The notes below the pieces were generated by a model. It was not told where the DNA came from, did no database searches, and worked only from the letters and a program-made list of their open reading frames with translations. Made by a program: the position numbers and the translations under genes. From assembly GCF_029873635.1 (NCBI RefSeq), contig NC_080423.1:92733691-92797690 (forward strand): 64,000 nt of DNA, read 5' to 3'. Below, piece by piece: positions 23,690 to 35,287 of the stretch (positions are counted from its first letter, which is position 1; every line of letters begins with the position of its first letter). Source of the DNA: Malania oleifera (taxonomy: Eukaryota; Streptophyta; Magnoliopsida; Santalales; Ximeniaceae).

Positions 23690-26600
23690 GTGTAGGAACC
23701 CGAGGTATAATTCACGGATGGGGACTTGCACCGGGTGTAGGAACTCGTGCTATAGTTCACGAAAGCTGACTCGCACCGGGTGTAGGAACCCGAGCTATAG
23801 TTCACGAAGGGTGACTCGCACCGGGTGTAGGAACCCGAGCTATAGTTCACAGAGGGTGACTCGCACCGGGCGTAGGAACCCGAGCTATAGTTCATGGAGG
23901 GTGACTCGCACCGGGTGTAAGAACCCGAGCTATAGTTCACGGAGGGTGACTCGCACTGGGAGTAGGAACCCAAGCTATAGTTTACGAAAGGTAACTCACA
24001 CCAGGTGTAGGAACCCGAGCTATAGTGCATGGAAGGTGACTTGTAACACCCCGACCCCGAGGGGCCTGGGATATTAACTTTTTACTACTAATTTACAGCG
24101 GAAGCAAATAAACTCAATTTTATTCAACCAGAGCGCTAATTATTCATGTTACAATCACTTATTTCAAAAGAAGAAAATTACACAAACGTAAATATCTGAA
24201 ATCATACTAATGTTTCTAAGTAAATCTTTATTTTTCTAATCCCCACCCGCATGCTTGCTAAGCCTGATTTCCGACATGTCCTTCAGAGTTATCTGAAATA
24301 AAATATGATTGGGGTGAGACGACGCTCAGTAAGTAAATAAGATTATTATTAGTGTGTGGCCAAAATGAGTTTTTAAAGAATTTCGTAAAATAATATTTAA
24401 TACTATAACTTCAAGACTGCTTTTAGAATAAACATAAATTTAAAAATTCCTGCATAAAACTTTTGTCATCAATTTTAACAGTAAATTTTTACAATCATAT
24501 ACTATAACTGTTAAATTAAACTTTTAACTTTAAAACTGTAAAAATATTTAATGATAAACATACATATACTTTTCCTTATACGTTTTCCTTAGATCGTCAT
24601 TTAAGCACCAAAATGATCCTTTTCACGTAAACTTACACTTTCCCTTCAAATCATCAGTAACTTTGTACACGTAATTAAATATGTATAAACATATATTGTA
24701 AAAACCACCCTTAGGCCTGTTTGCCGTAAGTCATGTTTACCCCCATGACTGGGTTGTGCGGTCCGAAGACTGGACTTAGCTGGCTGGCCGACCAAACTAA
24801 ATCAACGTACGTAAACTTTAAGTGAGATTTTCCTTATTAAGTCCTGGACTTAAACCAGGTGTGCACTCAGGAGAAATCCACTAACATAAATAACCACTCT
24901 GTAAACATTGTGGGTGCACTCTGATCCGTATAAACTTTAAGCTGCGGTATCGAGCATCTATAACTTTGAACTTTCGTTTGCCATAAGGGGTTTTAAAATC
25001 ATCTTATTATAATTTATGCAATTTAATATAATATCGTGAAAATCTCATCTTTACTTATATTTTCATAAAAATGCAACGTAAAAATAAACTCATGCCACAC
25101 AATTTTTGTGTTAAAAATATATATAATTTTACTTTTGAATAGAAAGAAATGCTAAAAATTTACCCGAGGGGATTAGAACATTTCTTAACCCAAAAATAGG
25201 TGCAAGTATATTAAAGATAGAATTGATATAATTAAATATGCGTAAAAATAAACTCATGGAAATTTTGTGGAACTAAATAACATAATTAAAATTTACGTAC
25301 AAAATAAACTCGGGTATGAATTTAAAATAAAAAGAAACTAACATAATCAAAATTTACTTACAAATAAACTCGGGTATAAATTTTGAATAAAAATACTAAC
25401 ATAATCAAAATTTACTTACCTTCTTCTTTTACCGTGTGCTACGAACACAATAATTATCTTTAAGAAATGAGATCGGAAAAAGTGGGTGATTAAGAATTTA
25501 TTTAAAAATTCTCTCTCCACCACAATTTCTTTCACTCACTAATTCTTCTCTTCCTTGAAAAATTGTTGTGAAAAATGAAGGTTGAGAGCTCCCTATTTAT
25601 AGGAAAATTTTGGGGAAAGAATGAAATTTATAAAAGTGTGGGGAGATGGGTGAAATTATAATTTTTAAAAATTAAAGAATGGGCAAGGGATGGGTAAGGT
25701 ATGGGTTGAGTATGGGATGGGGATGGAGGCCATGTGGGAGTGCTTGCCACCATTCCCACTAAATAATTTTTTAATTAATTACTTACCTAATTAATTAATC
25801 AATAACTTAATTAATTATCCTATTATTTTATTATTTTTTTCTAATCATTATTATTATCATTGTTATTAATTTTAAACTACTTTTAGTATTTATTTATTTT
25901 ATTATTTATTTTTGAACAAGAATTAAATTTAAATTTTAAAAACTCATGTGGGCCCCACATGGTCTTGTGGGCCCCACACAACTTCGAGACCCGAATGAAT
26001 CCTACGTAACTCGAATAACTCTTATACGATTTTATGCATCCTACATAACTTTGAGACTCGTGTAAACCTCCATACGGCTTCGGGACTCATGTGGGCCCCA
26101 CACAGTCTTGTGGGCCCCGCATAGGATACCTATATTATTATTATTTTATCATATATTTCTTCAAATTATATCAGTTAAAACATTATTTTATGTACTTATT
26201 TACGTATATAAATAGTGTCTTGTGGCTCCGGGACTCATGTGGACCCTACATAGTCTTGTGGGCCCCACATATGATACCTATATTATTATCATCTTATTAT
26301 GTATTTCTACAAATTATGTCTGTCAAAACACTATTTTATGTATATATACTTATTTACGTGTACAAACAGTGTCTATCCTGTTTATCCTATGAAATTCCAT
26401 TTTGACCAGGCCGACCTCCATGGAGCGACTGAGCCGCAATGGTCTCTGAGCACTCGCTAAGACAAGGCCTTTCTTAGGCATCAAACATGGAATCAAGGAT
26501 CCTACAGAAAAACACTTTTGTATTGATATTAACTTAATGACTATTTTTATTATTTTATTATTATTGTACTTTAATCTTATATATATTTTTGGGTCATCAC

Positions 26601-26860
26601 ATGACTCGCATCGGGTGTAGGAACTTGTGCTATAGTTCATAGAGGGCGACTCGCACCGGGTGTAGGAACCCGTGCTATAGTTCACGGATGGTGACTCGCA
26701 CCAGGTGTAGGAACCCGAGCTATAGTTCACGGAGGGTGACTCGCACCGGGTGTAGGAACCCGAGCTATAGTGCACGAAGGGTGACTCACACCGGGTGTAG
26801 GAACCCGAGCTATAGTTCATGAGGGGTGACTCGCACCGGGTGTAAGAACCCGAGGACTAC
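23690..26860. repeat. 45-bp tandem array, split by a nested LTR
   Basis: The unit contains GACTCGCACCGGGTGTAGGA then ACCCGAGCTATAGTTCACGG. About eight units lie at 23690-24041 and about six at 26602-26860; the 24042-26601 LTR interrupts the array. The period is a multiple of three, so long repetitive frames (23605-24030, 23658-24077, 26350-26820) appear on both strands; they are not genes. There are no unique spacers between units, so it is not CRISPR-like. Confidence 0.9.
24042..26601 (+). mobile_element. Solo LTR inserted in the 45-bp array
   Basis: Starts TGTAACACCCCGACC, ends GGGTCATCACA, 2560 bp, flanked by exact TGACT duplications (24037-24041 and 26602-26606). It is a diverged relative of the 2.2 kb family: it keeps GGGGTGAGACGACGCTCAGTAAG (24314), CCCATGACTGGGTTGTGCGG (24742) and GGCTGGCCGACCA. 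Its 3' part differs: no GTCGAC cluster, but a tandem duplication of about 147 bp (26080-26226 and 26227-26370) with GTGGGCCCCACA boxes. No coding region. Confidence 0.9.
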
Positions 26861-27340
26861 TCGGATGTAGGATTGTGAGAGTTGGATAACTGCTTGAGTG
26901 TAGGATCTTGAGGACTTCTCAGATGTAGGATTCTGAGATTCTGTCGATTGCTCGAGTGTAAGATTTCGAGGACTTCTTAAAAGTAGGATTCTAAGAGTTT
27001 GCTAATTGCTCGAGTGTAGGATCTCGAGGATTTCTCAGATGTAGGATTCTGAGAGTCTGTTGATTGCTCAAGTGTAGGATCTCAAGGACTTCTCCGATGT
27101 AGGATTCTGAGAGTTTGCTAATTGCTCGAGTGTAGGATCTCGAGGACTTCTTAGATGTAGGATTCTAAGAATTTGTTGATTGCTCGAGTGTAGGATCTTA
27201 AGGACTTCTCAGATGTACGATTCTGAGAGTTTGCTAATGACTACTCGAGTGTAGGATCTCGAGAGCCTGATTACTCGAGTGTAGGATCTTGAGGACTTCT
27301 CAGATGTAGGATTCTGAGAATTTGATGACTATTCGATGGG
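26861..27340. repeat. Tandem array, about 59-bp unit
   Basis: About eight units with GGACTTCTCAGATGTAGGAT, TCTGAGAGTTTG.TGATTGCTC and GAGTGTAGGATCTCGAG. They share the GTGTAGGA.C core with the 45-bp array before them and the 52-bp array after, so all three seem to stem from one ancestral unit. Confidence 0.85.
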
Positions 27341-27840
27341 AATTCTGGACCAATGGTTAATGATGGCTCGGGTGTAGAATCCCGGTTAGCAAGGAATTTT
27401 GAGGAAGATTCGTGTCGGGTGTATAATCCCAATGACTTAGGAAGCGACTACTCAAATGTGGGATCCTGAGATTCAAATGACTACTCGAGTATAGGATCTC
27501 AAGAGCCTGATGAATTGTCTAATTGAAGATGAATACTCGGGTATAGGATCCCGAGAGCTAGATGAATTTTTGAATTGACGATGAATGCTTGGGTATAGGA
27601 TCCCGAAAGCCAGATGAATTTTCGACTTGATGATGAATGCTCGAGTATAGGATCCCAAATTTTCGATTTGATAATGAATGCTTGGGTATAGGATCCCGAG
27701 AGCCAGATAAATTTTTGAATTGATGATGAATGCTCAGGTATAGGATCCCGAGAGCCCAATGACTTGTCGAATTGATGATGAATGCTCGGGTATATGATCC
27801 CAAGAGCTGAACGACCTAATTTGGTCCTAAAGGTTGGTGC
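27341..27840. repeat. Tandem array, about 52-bp unit, with irregular lead-in
   Basis: About six regular units (27480-27800) with GATGAATGCTCGGGTATAGG, ATCCCGAGAGCC and TGAATTTTCGAATTGAT, preceded by irregular copies. The minus-strand frames across it are repeat artefacts. Confidence 0.85.
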
Positions 27841-28369
27841 CCCAGTTTTAGTGGTCGATGGGGCCCAATGAGCACCCGCACTATCTTTCCCGGACTCCAA
27901 AATGTTTCAAGTCCGAGCCAATCTGCCTATATATTTGAAGTTTAGTTTCATTTGTTACTCGCACCAAGTTGAGGGTTTAATTTCTCTTAGGGAAAGCCTG
28001 AGTCTTCGAGCTCCACTCAACTTCTCTCTTCTCCCATCCCTCTCTCTTCTGTAAGTCCATTCTATTGTGTAAAATTAATATAAATAAAAGCTTTTATGAA
28101 TTTTGTTTCATTTAAATTTTCATAAGTATGCTCTGCACTTGCGATTTTATTCGATCTGGTGCATCAAAAAAACTGCTTTAATTCTCAAGATTGCTCAAGG
28201 GTTGTCTGTCAAGCCTGGCTCGGTCAGTTTTTCAGACGTAATAGCTCGTCCCTCCAGCGGACTATTAGTCATCCCTTAAATCTGGGAATACTTGCTTTCA
28301 ATTTGCTTATACTTTTATGATGCTTCTGTCTTTTACTTGCCAAATTGTTTAAACTTTCCTTGTTTTAAC
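27841..28369. other. Unassigned, possibly Tat-like internal DNA
   Basis: It starts with GGTTGGTGCCCCAGTTTTAG and includes pyrimidine-rich CTTCTCTCTTCTCCCATCC (about 28021-28050). No coding frame, domain or second LTR can be recognised. Confidence 0.35.
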
Positions 28370-28885
28370 TAATCTATACCAGCGATTTTAATAATATATG
28401 CTAGCGGTTAAATGATCTACATATCATTAGTTTTAATATCTTATACTAGAGATTTTATAGACATCTACCAACAATTTTGATAATATATACTAGCAGTTTT
28501 AATAACATATATAAGCAATTTTAATTACATACACCGGCAGTTTTAATACCATCTACAAGTGGTTTTATAGACATATACCAATCATTTTTTTTTTTTTTTA
28601 CTTTGAGCAGCAATCTTACTATTAGCTATATCAATGTTAGACTTAGCCATATACCAATTGTGAAAATCTTTTACCAGCGACCTTTATAATTGTTGCTATA
28701 TAGGACCTATTATAGCAGTTTCAAAAACTATTGGTAAAAGGTTTTGCTGGCGGTTCTATGCCAGTGGTTTTATTAATTATGCCAACAGTTTTTGTAACCG
28801 TTGGTGATGCATATACCAACATTTTTTTAGTCTTCACAAGTGGTTAAAATCACCGGTGAAAGTCGATTTTTTTACCGTGTCTAGA
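28370..28885. mobile_element. CACTA-like subterminal repeat cluster
   Basis: More than ten degenerate copies of a motif of the type ACCAGCGGTTTTAATA, in both orientations, end at a GTCGATTTTTTT tract. Similar motifs precede the GTAGTG end at 40277. No intact terminal CACTA repeat was found here, so it is a remnant. Confidence 0.45.
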
Positions 28886-29353
28886 GAGTATTTAAACTCG
28901 AACATAATACAAAATCCTTAAAAATCCAGGAAAAAAAAATCAAAATACAAAGTCTCAGGATCTGGCCTATATCCATAAATGGGGCCTGACACTGACCTTT
29001 CCTTTTCCTCTTCCTGCACCAAAAAGAATGAAAGCACATGCATGCCCCAACCCACCTACCTGTAATTCATTGTTATCCCGTGAGTTGGTTACGTACGTGG
29101 GGCTGCTGCATGGACCTTAATTAATTGCATGTGTGCATGGATGGAAACCCTCCCATGTTAGTTTGCTCCTGAATCCACCCACGTGCCTGTATAGTTAGTT
29201 AGTTAGTTAGTTATTACATATGGGGACTGCTTGTGGTTTAGGAAATCAAATGGCAGGTTATATGCATTAGAGACTGCATGCTAGCAGCTTACAATTTATT
29301 GCATGCAGTTTACAATGGGTGCATGTATTCAGGTAATGCATTTTCATAAGCAT
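28886..29353. other. Non-coding spacer
   Basis: No gene found. The only regular feature is a short TTAG repeat (about five units near 29193-29215). Confidence 0.5.
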
Positions 29354-29460
29354 AGGGTTGTATAACGGTGGTCTGCCCCTTCTCGAGACCCCGCATACAC
29401 GGGAGCTTTGTAAACCGAGTTGCCTTTTTTTTTTTTTTTAGGGTTATATAATGGTGGATC
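29354..29460 (+). mobile_element. 5'-truncated Au-like SINE with target duplication
   Basis: The body (29374-29439), with CTCGAGACCCCGCATACACGG, GAGCTTTGTAAACCGAGTTG and a T tract, resembles the 3' end of plant Au SINEs. It is flanked by AGGGTTGTATAACGGTGGTC (29354-29373) and AGGGTTATATAATGGTGGAT (29440-29459), a 20-bp duplication with three changes. The 5' RNA polymerase III promoter half is missing. Confidence 0.6.
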
Positions 29461-29479
29461 TTCTATGGGCATGCACATT

Positions 29480-29892
29480 AGGGTGTATTCAAGTCGGTCG
29501 AGTCAACATAATAAAATACTTGAATTTGACTTGAACTTAATTGATCTCATAATTGTTAAACTTGAATTCGACTCGGTTGCAAGTTTATAAAACTCAAGCT
29601 CGACTCGATTAAACCCTACTCGGTTATAAATTAATACTAAATACATATATAAACATTTATTTGATGTACATATAATACTAAATATATATTATATGACATA
29701 TATAGTATAAAAATAATAAAATTAAAAAATTTGATTAGACTCGAAACTCGACTCGAGTGCTATTATTGAGTTTGAACTCGACTTGTTAAAATACTCGAGT
29801 AGTTCAAACTTGAGTAGAATCAAGTCGAGTCGACTTAGGGAACAAATCAAATCTAAGTAGCTCGTGAGTAAGCATGACTCACTTACAACCCT
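29480..29892. mobile_element. Probable hAT-type MITE
   Basis: A 413-bp AT-rich element bounded by AGGGTGTATTCAAGTCGG and, inverted, AGGGTTGTAAGTGAGTC. It is rich in ACTCGACTCGAGT-type motifs in both orientations, a pattern common in plant hAT MITEs. A clean 8-bp target duplication was not found, so the borders are approximate. Confidence 0.5.
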
Positions 29893-30316
29893 ATGCCTAT
29901 GTAAGCATGTGTGTTGACCAAAACAGTGTTTGGCAGCATAAATTTCAAATTTCGAATTTGAATTTGTGTGAATTTTAAAAAAAATAATAAAAATTTCTCT
30001 TACATTTGATTTAAATTTACAATAAATATAAGGGACTCAAAAATCATGCTCTGGAATGTATAGTAAATATATATTTAATAGTGAATTTTTTTATGAATGC
30101 ATGCAACATGGATAATTATTAGAAAAATTATTAAGTAGATCGAGTCTACCACTTCATATATATACTAATCCAGTAAAATAGTGGCAAAACATACAAAAAA
30201 AGAAAACCACATAAGCAAAACATAATTAACTCTCTTTCCAAAAATAAAAAATAAAAAAAACCCATGATTAATTTTCCTTCTCATAAAAAATATTTACAAA
30301 AAAAAAAAAAAAAAAC
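29893..30316. other. AT-rich spacer
   Basis: AT-rich DNA with several A tracts just before the LTR fragment. No gene or repeat unit was recognised. Confidence 0.5.
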
Positions 30317-30749
30317 CATAGTAAGAAAGAATAGGTTATTATCAGTGTGTGACAACATGAATTTTAATGTATTGTAAACATATTCTGTAAATAATTAACT
30401 TTAATTGGTAAATCATTTAAATATGTACTTATACATATACAAGTCTAATAAATATATATTTTTCAACATAAGCATACTTTATCATAATAAGTTGCATTGT
30501 ATATGTAAATCATCTGACATATCAGTATAATACTGAAATTTTTCCCCTGGATGGATAACTAGCGGATATCATGTATTACCCCCGCATGATTGGGTTGTGC
30601 GGCCCAAAAGCGGGACTTAGCAATGGATGGCCTACCACCCTAAGTCAAACATAACGCATTTGTAAGTACAATTAACCACCCTAACCTGGTCCGGACTTCC
30701 AGAAGGGATATCCTACTCTTCAATGGCCCAATTGACTACCATATACCAA

Positions 30750-30960
30750 CACTTTTTTTTTTACTAAAGGAGGGCGGCACCTCCATTTATTTATTGATAT
30801 ATCCTCACTTTTGGCGGAGGAAAACCGTGGTTACGAGACAAGCATTGGGAGATTACAGATAAAGAAAAGATTAAAGGCCTCCCAAAAACAACACCAACAT
30901 CCAACCAAAACAGAACTACAAATCCAAATAAAACTAAATAAGAAGTGTGGTGGCACTGAT
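30750..30960 (-). mobile_element. LINE-like 3' end inserted in the LTR
   Basis: Read on the minus strand, a segment with TCCTCCGCCAAAAGTGAGGA and CAATAAATAAATGGAGGTGC ends in an A tract (plus-strand T tract at 30750-30760). It interrupts sequence otherwise colinear with the LTR family. It has no reverse transcriptase, only a short tail; target duplications are not clear. Confidence 0.4.
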
Positions 30961-31978
30961 TTAACATAATAACTACGATACCGTACTCTAAATCTGAACT
31001 AATCCATCAGAGTTTTGCTACCATATAGTACACTACATATAATATAACTTTAACATAATTTCATTTTTCATACATCTGTATAAAATCTGTCATTTCATTA
31101 CTGAACTATCATGACATTAAACCGGCTATACTGTCACGGCACTATCATATATCTATCTAAATATTGTCATAACATAAATCTTTATAATATTGTCATCTCA
31201 TGATTTCACAATATTTAAAACCTTTCCTGAAACCAGTATAAAATCTTACTCATGCCACACAATTTGAGCAGTAAATCATAATGTAATACCTATCTGGGAA
31301 AAATATAATTTAGCTGAGGAAATAAACATATAATCATTTTCCTAGGGTTTACCCAACTCAAAATATTTGGTTTTTCCTTAAACATACATATAATAATCCA
31401 TAATATCATAACTGCCTGAATATTCAGAAAAATTATATATATCCTTTCAATAATCATATACTACATTTAATCTGGTAAAATTTTCTGAAAATACTAACAT
31501 AATCTATTCCCTTACGTCGACCCTAGAATGGTGCCTAGGATCACCGAACTACTAATCCACCCCGGTTAATCAGCTAAGAATTGTAGTCAAGACTCTGAAA
31601 TGGTGTTTATTTATCAAACTAACTAAGTTTAGGGAAGAAAATTGAAGAGAGAAAGAGAGGAGAGCTGCAGCCCTAGAGAGAGTAAGGGAGAGAGAAGAAT
31701 TTTTTCTATAAAAATAACCTTAGAATCTATTTATAGGTTGTTGTCCTCGGGCAAAACCATTGACAATTTCCCTGAAATCGTTGACAAAACCAAACCATTT
31801 TACTGCGTTTTTACTTTATCCGCTCTCAGTAGCTCAAAAACGTCGACAATTTTCTTGAACTTGCTAAAACCATCGATGGTTTGGTCTCACCAAACCATAC
31901 ACACACAAAACCATCGACGATTTTCCTGAAACTCCCTCAAACCATTGATGGTTTGGTCCTGCACCAAATTTCTCTTTT

Positions 31979-31979
31979 T

Positions 31980-32070
<91 letters not shown>

Positions 32071-32101
32071 CTACTTCTACTACTACTACTACTACTACTA
32101 C

Positions 32102-32133
<32 letters not shown>
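31979..32133. repeat. Compound (AAT)n(ATT)n(CTA)n(TTA)n tract
   Basis: About 155 bp of pure trinucleotide repeat whose first two halves are complementary, (AAT)n then (ATT)n, so a single strand could fold back. The long poly-Asn or poly-Ile frames across it are artefacts. Confidence 0.95.
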
Positions 32134-32135
<2 letters not shown>

Positions 32136-32147
32136 TGGGTCTTTACA

Positions 32148-34613
32148 AGAGTTGCATCAAAGGGTGGACATGTGTACTATGTGAGTTTTATTGATAATTA
32201 CTTACGGAAAGTCTGGATATACTTCATATGACATAAGTTTAATACGTTTGCCAAGTTCAAGATTTGGAAGGCTGAAGTGAAAAACCAGACAGGGAGGGGA
32301 ATCAAATACTTGAAGTTGGATAATGGGACTAAGTACGTTGATTCTCAGTTTATGGAATTTTGTGAGTAGCAAGGCATTAAGAGACACTTTACCATTCGTC
32401 AGACACCTCAAAAAAATGGTGTGGCTGAAAGGATGAACCGAACTCTGACTAAAAGAGTTCAGTGTCTCAGGCTTAATGTAAGGCTACCAAAGAACTTCTG
32501 GACTGAGGTAGTTAGTATAACTTATTTTCTGATAAACCGATCACCAAAGGCGTCAATAGAGGGTAAAGTGGCAGAAGAGGTATGAACGAGAAGTGCAGTA
32601 GACTACTCTAAATTGAAAGTATTCAGATGTCCAGCCTATGTTCACGTGTCGAGTGAGGAGAGGTCTAAGCTTGACCCAAAGTCTCACCATTGTATTTTTT
32701 TGGGATATCCAAAAGGTGTAAAGGGGTATAAGTTGTGGGACCTAGTGGAAATAAGGTGGTGATCAGTAGGGATGTAGTCTTTGAAGAGAAGGCTATGGTG
32801 AAGCGTACTCAAAATAGTACTAAACAGAAATAGGAGCTAGAAAGCTGGGATAGTGATGAACATGTGGTGCAGGTGGAGTTGGAAGCTCAGGGCAATGTAA
32901 ATGATCATGGTCCTATGGTTGCAGGGAGCTCTAGTTTGGGAAACCAGCAAGTTGACGATCTTCTTATACGAAAATCCAGACGCACTATCAGGCATCCGCT
33001 AAGCTATGGGTTTGAAGAGTTAGTATCTTATGCTTTTCTTACTAGTTGCAATGATCCAACTACATTTCAAGAGGTAGTGCATGACCAGGAGAAAGGTAGG
33101 TGGATGGGAGCAATGATTGAGGAGATGAAATCACTACATAAAAATCAAACATAGGATTTGGTGGAGCTTCTAGATGGGAAGAGACTGATAGGTTGCAAAT
33201 GGGTATATAGGAAGAAGTAGGCAATTTCAAAAAAGAAAGAAGAAAAATTCAAGGCACGGTTGGTGGCAAAAGGATACTCACAGAAGAAGGGGATAAACTA
33301 TGATAAGATCTTTTCACCTCTAGTCCTACATATTTCTTTCAAGATTGTGTTGGGTTGGTAGCCCATTATGATCTTCATTTAGAACAAATGGATGTGAAGA
33401 CGGCTTTTTTTTTTTTTTTATGGTGATTTGGAGGAAAAGATTTATATGGTACAGTCGGAGGGATTCAATGAACCAGGGAAAGAAAACATAGTTTGTAAAT
33501 TGAAGAAATCTCTCTATGGGTTGAAATGGTCTCCAAGGCAATGGTATAAAAGATTTGATTCCTACATGACCAAGATTGGCTACAAAAGGTGTGAGTATGA
33601 CTGCTGCGTATATGTGAATAAATTTGATGATGATTCTCTTATTTTCTTGTTATTGTACGTCGATGACATGTTGATAGATACAAAAGATTTAACTAAGGAG
33701 AATCAGTTAAAGGAATTGTTGCATAAGGAATTTGACATGAAGGATCTTGGTTCAGCTAAGAAAATACTTGGGATGGAGATTTGCCTAGACAGAACTGCAG
33801 GGAGGTTATGGCTATCTCAGGGTGGTTATATGCATAAGGTGTTGGAAAGGTTTAGCATGACTAATGCAAAATCGGTGTGTACACCTCTAGTGAGTCATTT
33901 TAAATTGTCTACTGCGGATTGTCCAAGTACGGATGAGGATATCCAAAATATGTCAAAGGTCCCCTATGCTAGCACTGTGGGGAGTTTAATGTATGCCATG
34001 GTGTGTACGAGGCTAGATTTGGCACATACTGTGAGTGTGGTGAGTAAGTTTCTCTCTAATCTAGGAAGACAACATTGGGAAGCCGTCAAATGGATTTTTA
34101 GATACGTATGGGGTACATCGAGATATGACATCATGTTTGGCAAGCAATAGGGTTGTCCTTCAGTTATAAAGTTTGTTGATACTGACTATGCAGGAGATTT
34201 GGATGACAAAAGGTCTACCACGAGTTATGTCTTTACCTTTGTAAGAGGACCTAAATGTTAGAGATCCATGGTTTAGCGTTGTCCACAACTGAGGTGAAAT
34301 ATATGGCAGTTGCCGAAGCTGCAAAGAAAGCCTTATGCTTACCGGTTTAGTCAAAGAGCTGGGATTATAGCAAGATGGAGTGGTGTTGCATTATGATAGT
34401 CAGAGTGCCATTTACTTGGTGAAGAATCAGGTATACCATGCTAGAACTAAACACATTGATGTGAGGTTCCATAGGGTTCGAGAGTTGATTACTTCAGGTG
34501 AACTTGTATTGGAGAAGATTCATACTTCTGAAAATGCAGCAGATATGTTGACGAAATCGGTTACTTATGAGAAGTTCAAGCATTGTTTGGACTTACTCCA
34601 TGTTTCCAATTGA
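32148..34613 (+). pseudogene. Copia pol remnant (integrase, RT, RNase H)
   Basis: The 3' half of a Ty1/copia polyprotein. 32148-33150 is integrase core and C-terminus: FIDNYLRKVW, LKLDNGTKYVD and NGVAERMNRTL, with the catalytic Glu of that motif kept. 33160-34150 is reverse transcriptase with KKSLYGLKWSPRQWY and the active-site YVDDM (about 33656). 34160-34613 is RNase H, ending with the usual KHIDVRFH and ADMLTKSV motifs. Several stops (for example at 32229 and 32367) and frame changes break it. A 15-bp T run at 33406-33420 replaces the AFLHG part of RT and shifts the frame. Gag, protease and the 5' LTR are absent. Confidence 0.85.
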
Positions 34614-34717
34614 TAGAAGGGAGACAAACCCAATAGAGCAGTCAAAGTTCAAGGTGGAGTAGTTAGACATGTTTTTTGGGATTCTCCTAAGGGGCGTATA
34701 ATCGCCAAGGTGGAGAT

Positions 34718-35287
34718 TGTTGTTTATGGTATGACTCTTATACTTCATGGGTTTATAAACAAAGGGAGGAAAAACATGTGGATGTGTTCTTGGTGCAGAG
34801 CAACAGCAGGGACTCGTCGACGAATGCCCTATCCTCGTCGACAAGGAGATCTAGAGAGCAAGAAAAACTCAAAGTTTCTAAGATACCAAGGGTAGAAAAA
34901 TGGGTTCGTCGATGAGTGTCCTTCTTTGTCTCGTCGACGAATCCCTTGTTCTCGTCGACAAGTAGCTCTGGGCTGTGAGCAATATTTTTGAATTTTGAAT
35001 TTGAACATTGATGTAATTGGGTAATTGGAGGGAAATCTCTAAGGGACTGTTATATATGTCATTTTGGGCATGTATTGACAGAGAGAGTGATCATTTGTGA
35101 AATATATTGTGTACTTTGATATTTCCTTAGTGAAATTATTGTGTCATTGCTTCCGTGGATGTTGGCTTTGCTGAACCACATAAATCTTGTTGTTGTGCTT
35201 GTTATTTCTTGTTTATTGGTTGTGATTGATTTGCATGTTGCGTTTTTATTTCACTGTGCATCCTTTATCCGATCATTATTCACAACA
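34718..35287 (+). mobile_element. 3' LTR of the truncated Copia element
   Basis: Directly after the polypurine-like AAGGTGGAGAT, the LTR starts TGTTGTTTATGG and ends TTCACAACA, with TGTTG/CAACA inverted ends, 570 bp. It contains five or six CGTCGACGAA-type motifs (34815-34965), like the unrelated 2.2 kb LTR family. The 5' partner LTR is missing. Confidence 0.75.

Larger units (their letters stand above)
30317..32147 (+). mobile_element. 5'-truncated LTR abutting a Copia remnant
   Basis: Starts inside the family at a diverged CTCAGTAAG block (ATAGTAAGAAAGAATAGG) and keeps GCATGATTGGGTTGTGCGG (30584), then GTCGAC-like ACCATCGACGATTTTC motifs (31760-31960). It ends TTTGGGTCTTTACA at 32147. The very next bases are in frame with a Copia integrase, so the LTR either inserted into that element or replaced its 5' half. 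The LTR start and the left part of the Copia are missing, which suggests a deletion across both. Confidence 0.65.

Noticed and set aside
23690-24041. Regular 45-bp repeats as a possible CRISPR array
   Set aside because: Units are directly adjacent, without unique spacers, in plant DNA inside a transposon.
23605-24077. Long frames on both strands with YSSGSYTRCES-type peptide repeats
   Set aside because: They are translations of a 45-bp tandem repeat whose period is a multiple of three; not genes.
27473-27900. Minus-strand frames with repeated IHHQF-type peptides
   Set aside because: Translations of the 52-bp minisatellite.
31881-32231. Frames rich in Asn or Ile runs
   Set aside because: Direct translation of the trinucleotide microsatellite, joined to an integrase fragment.
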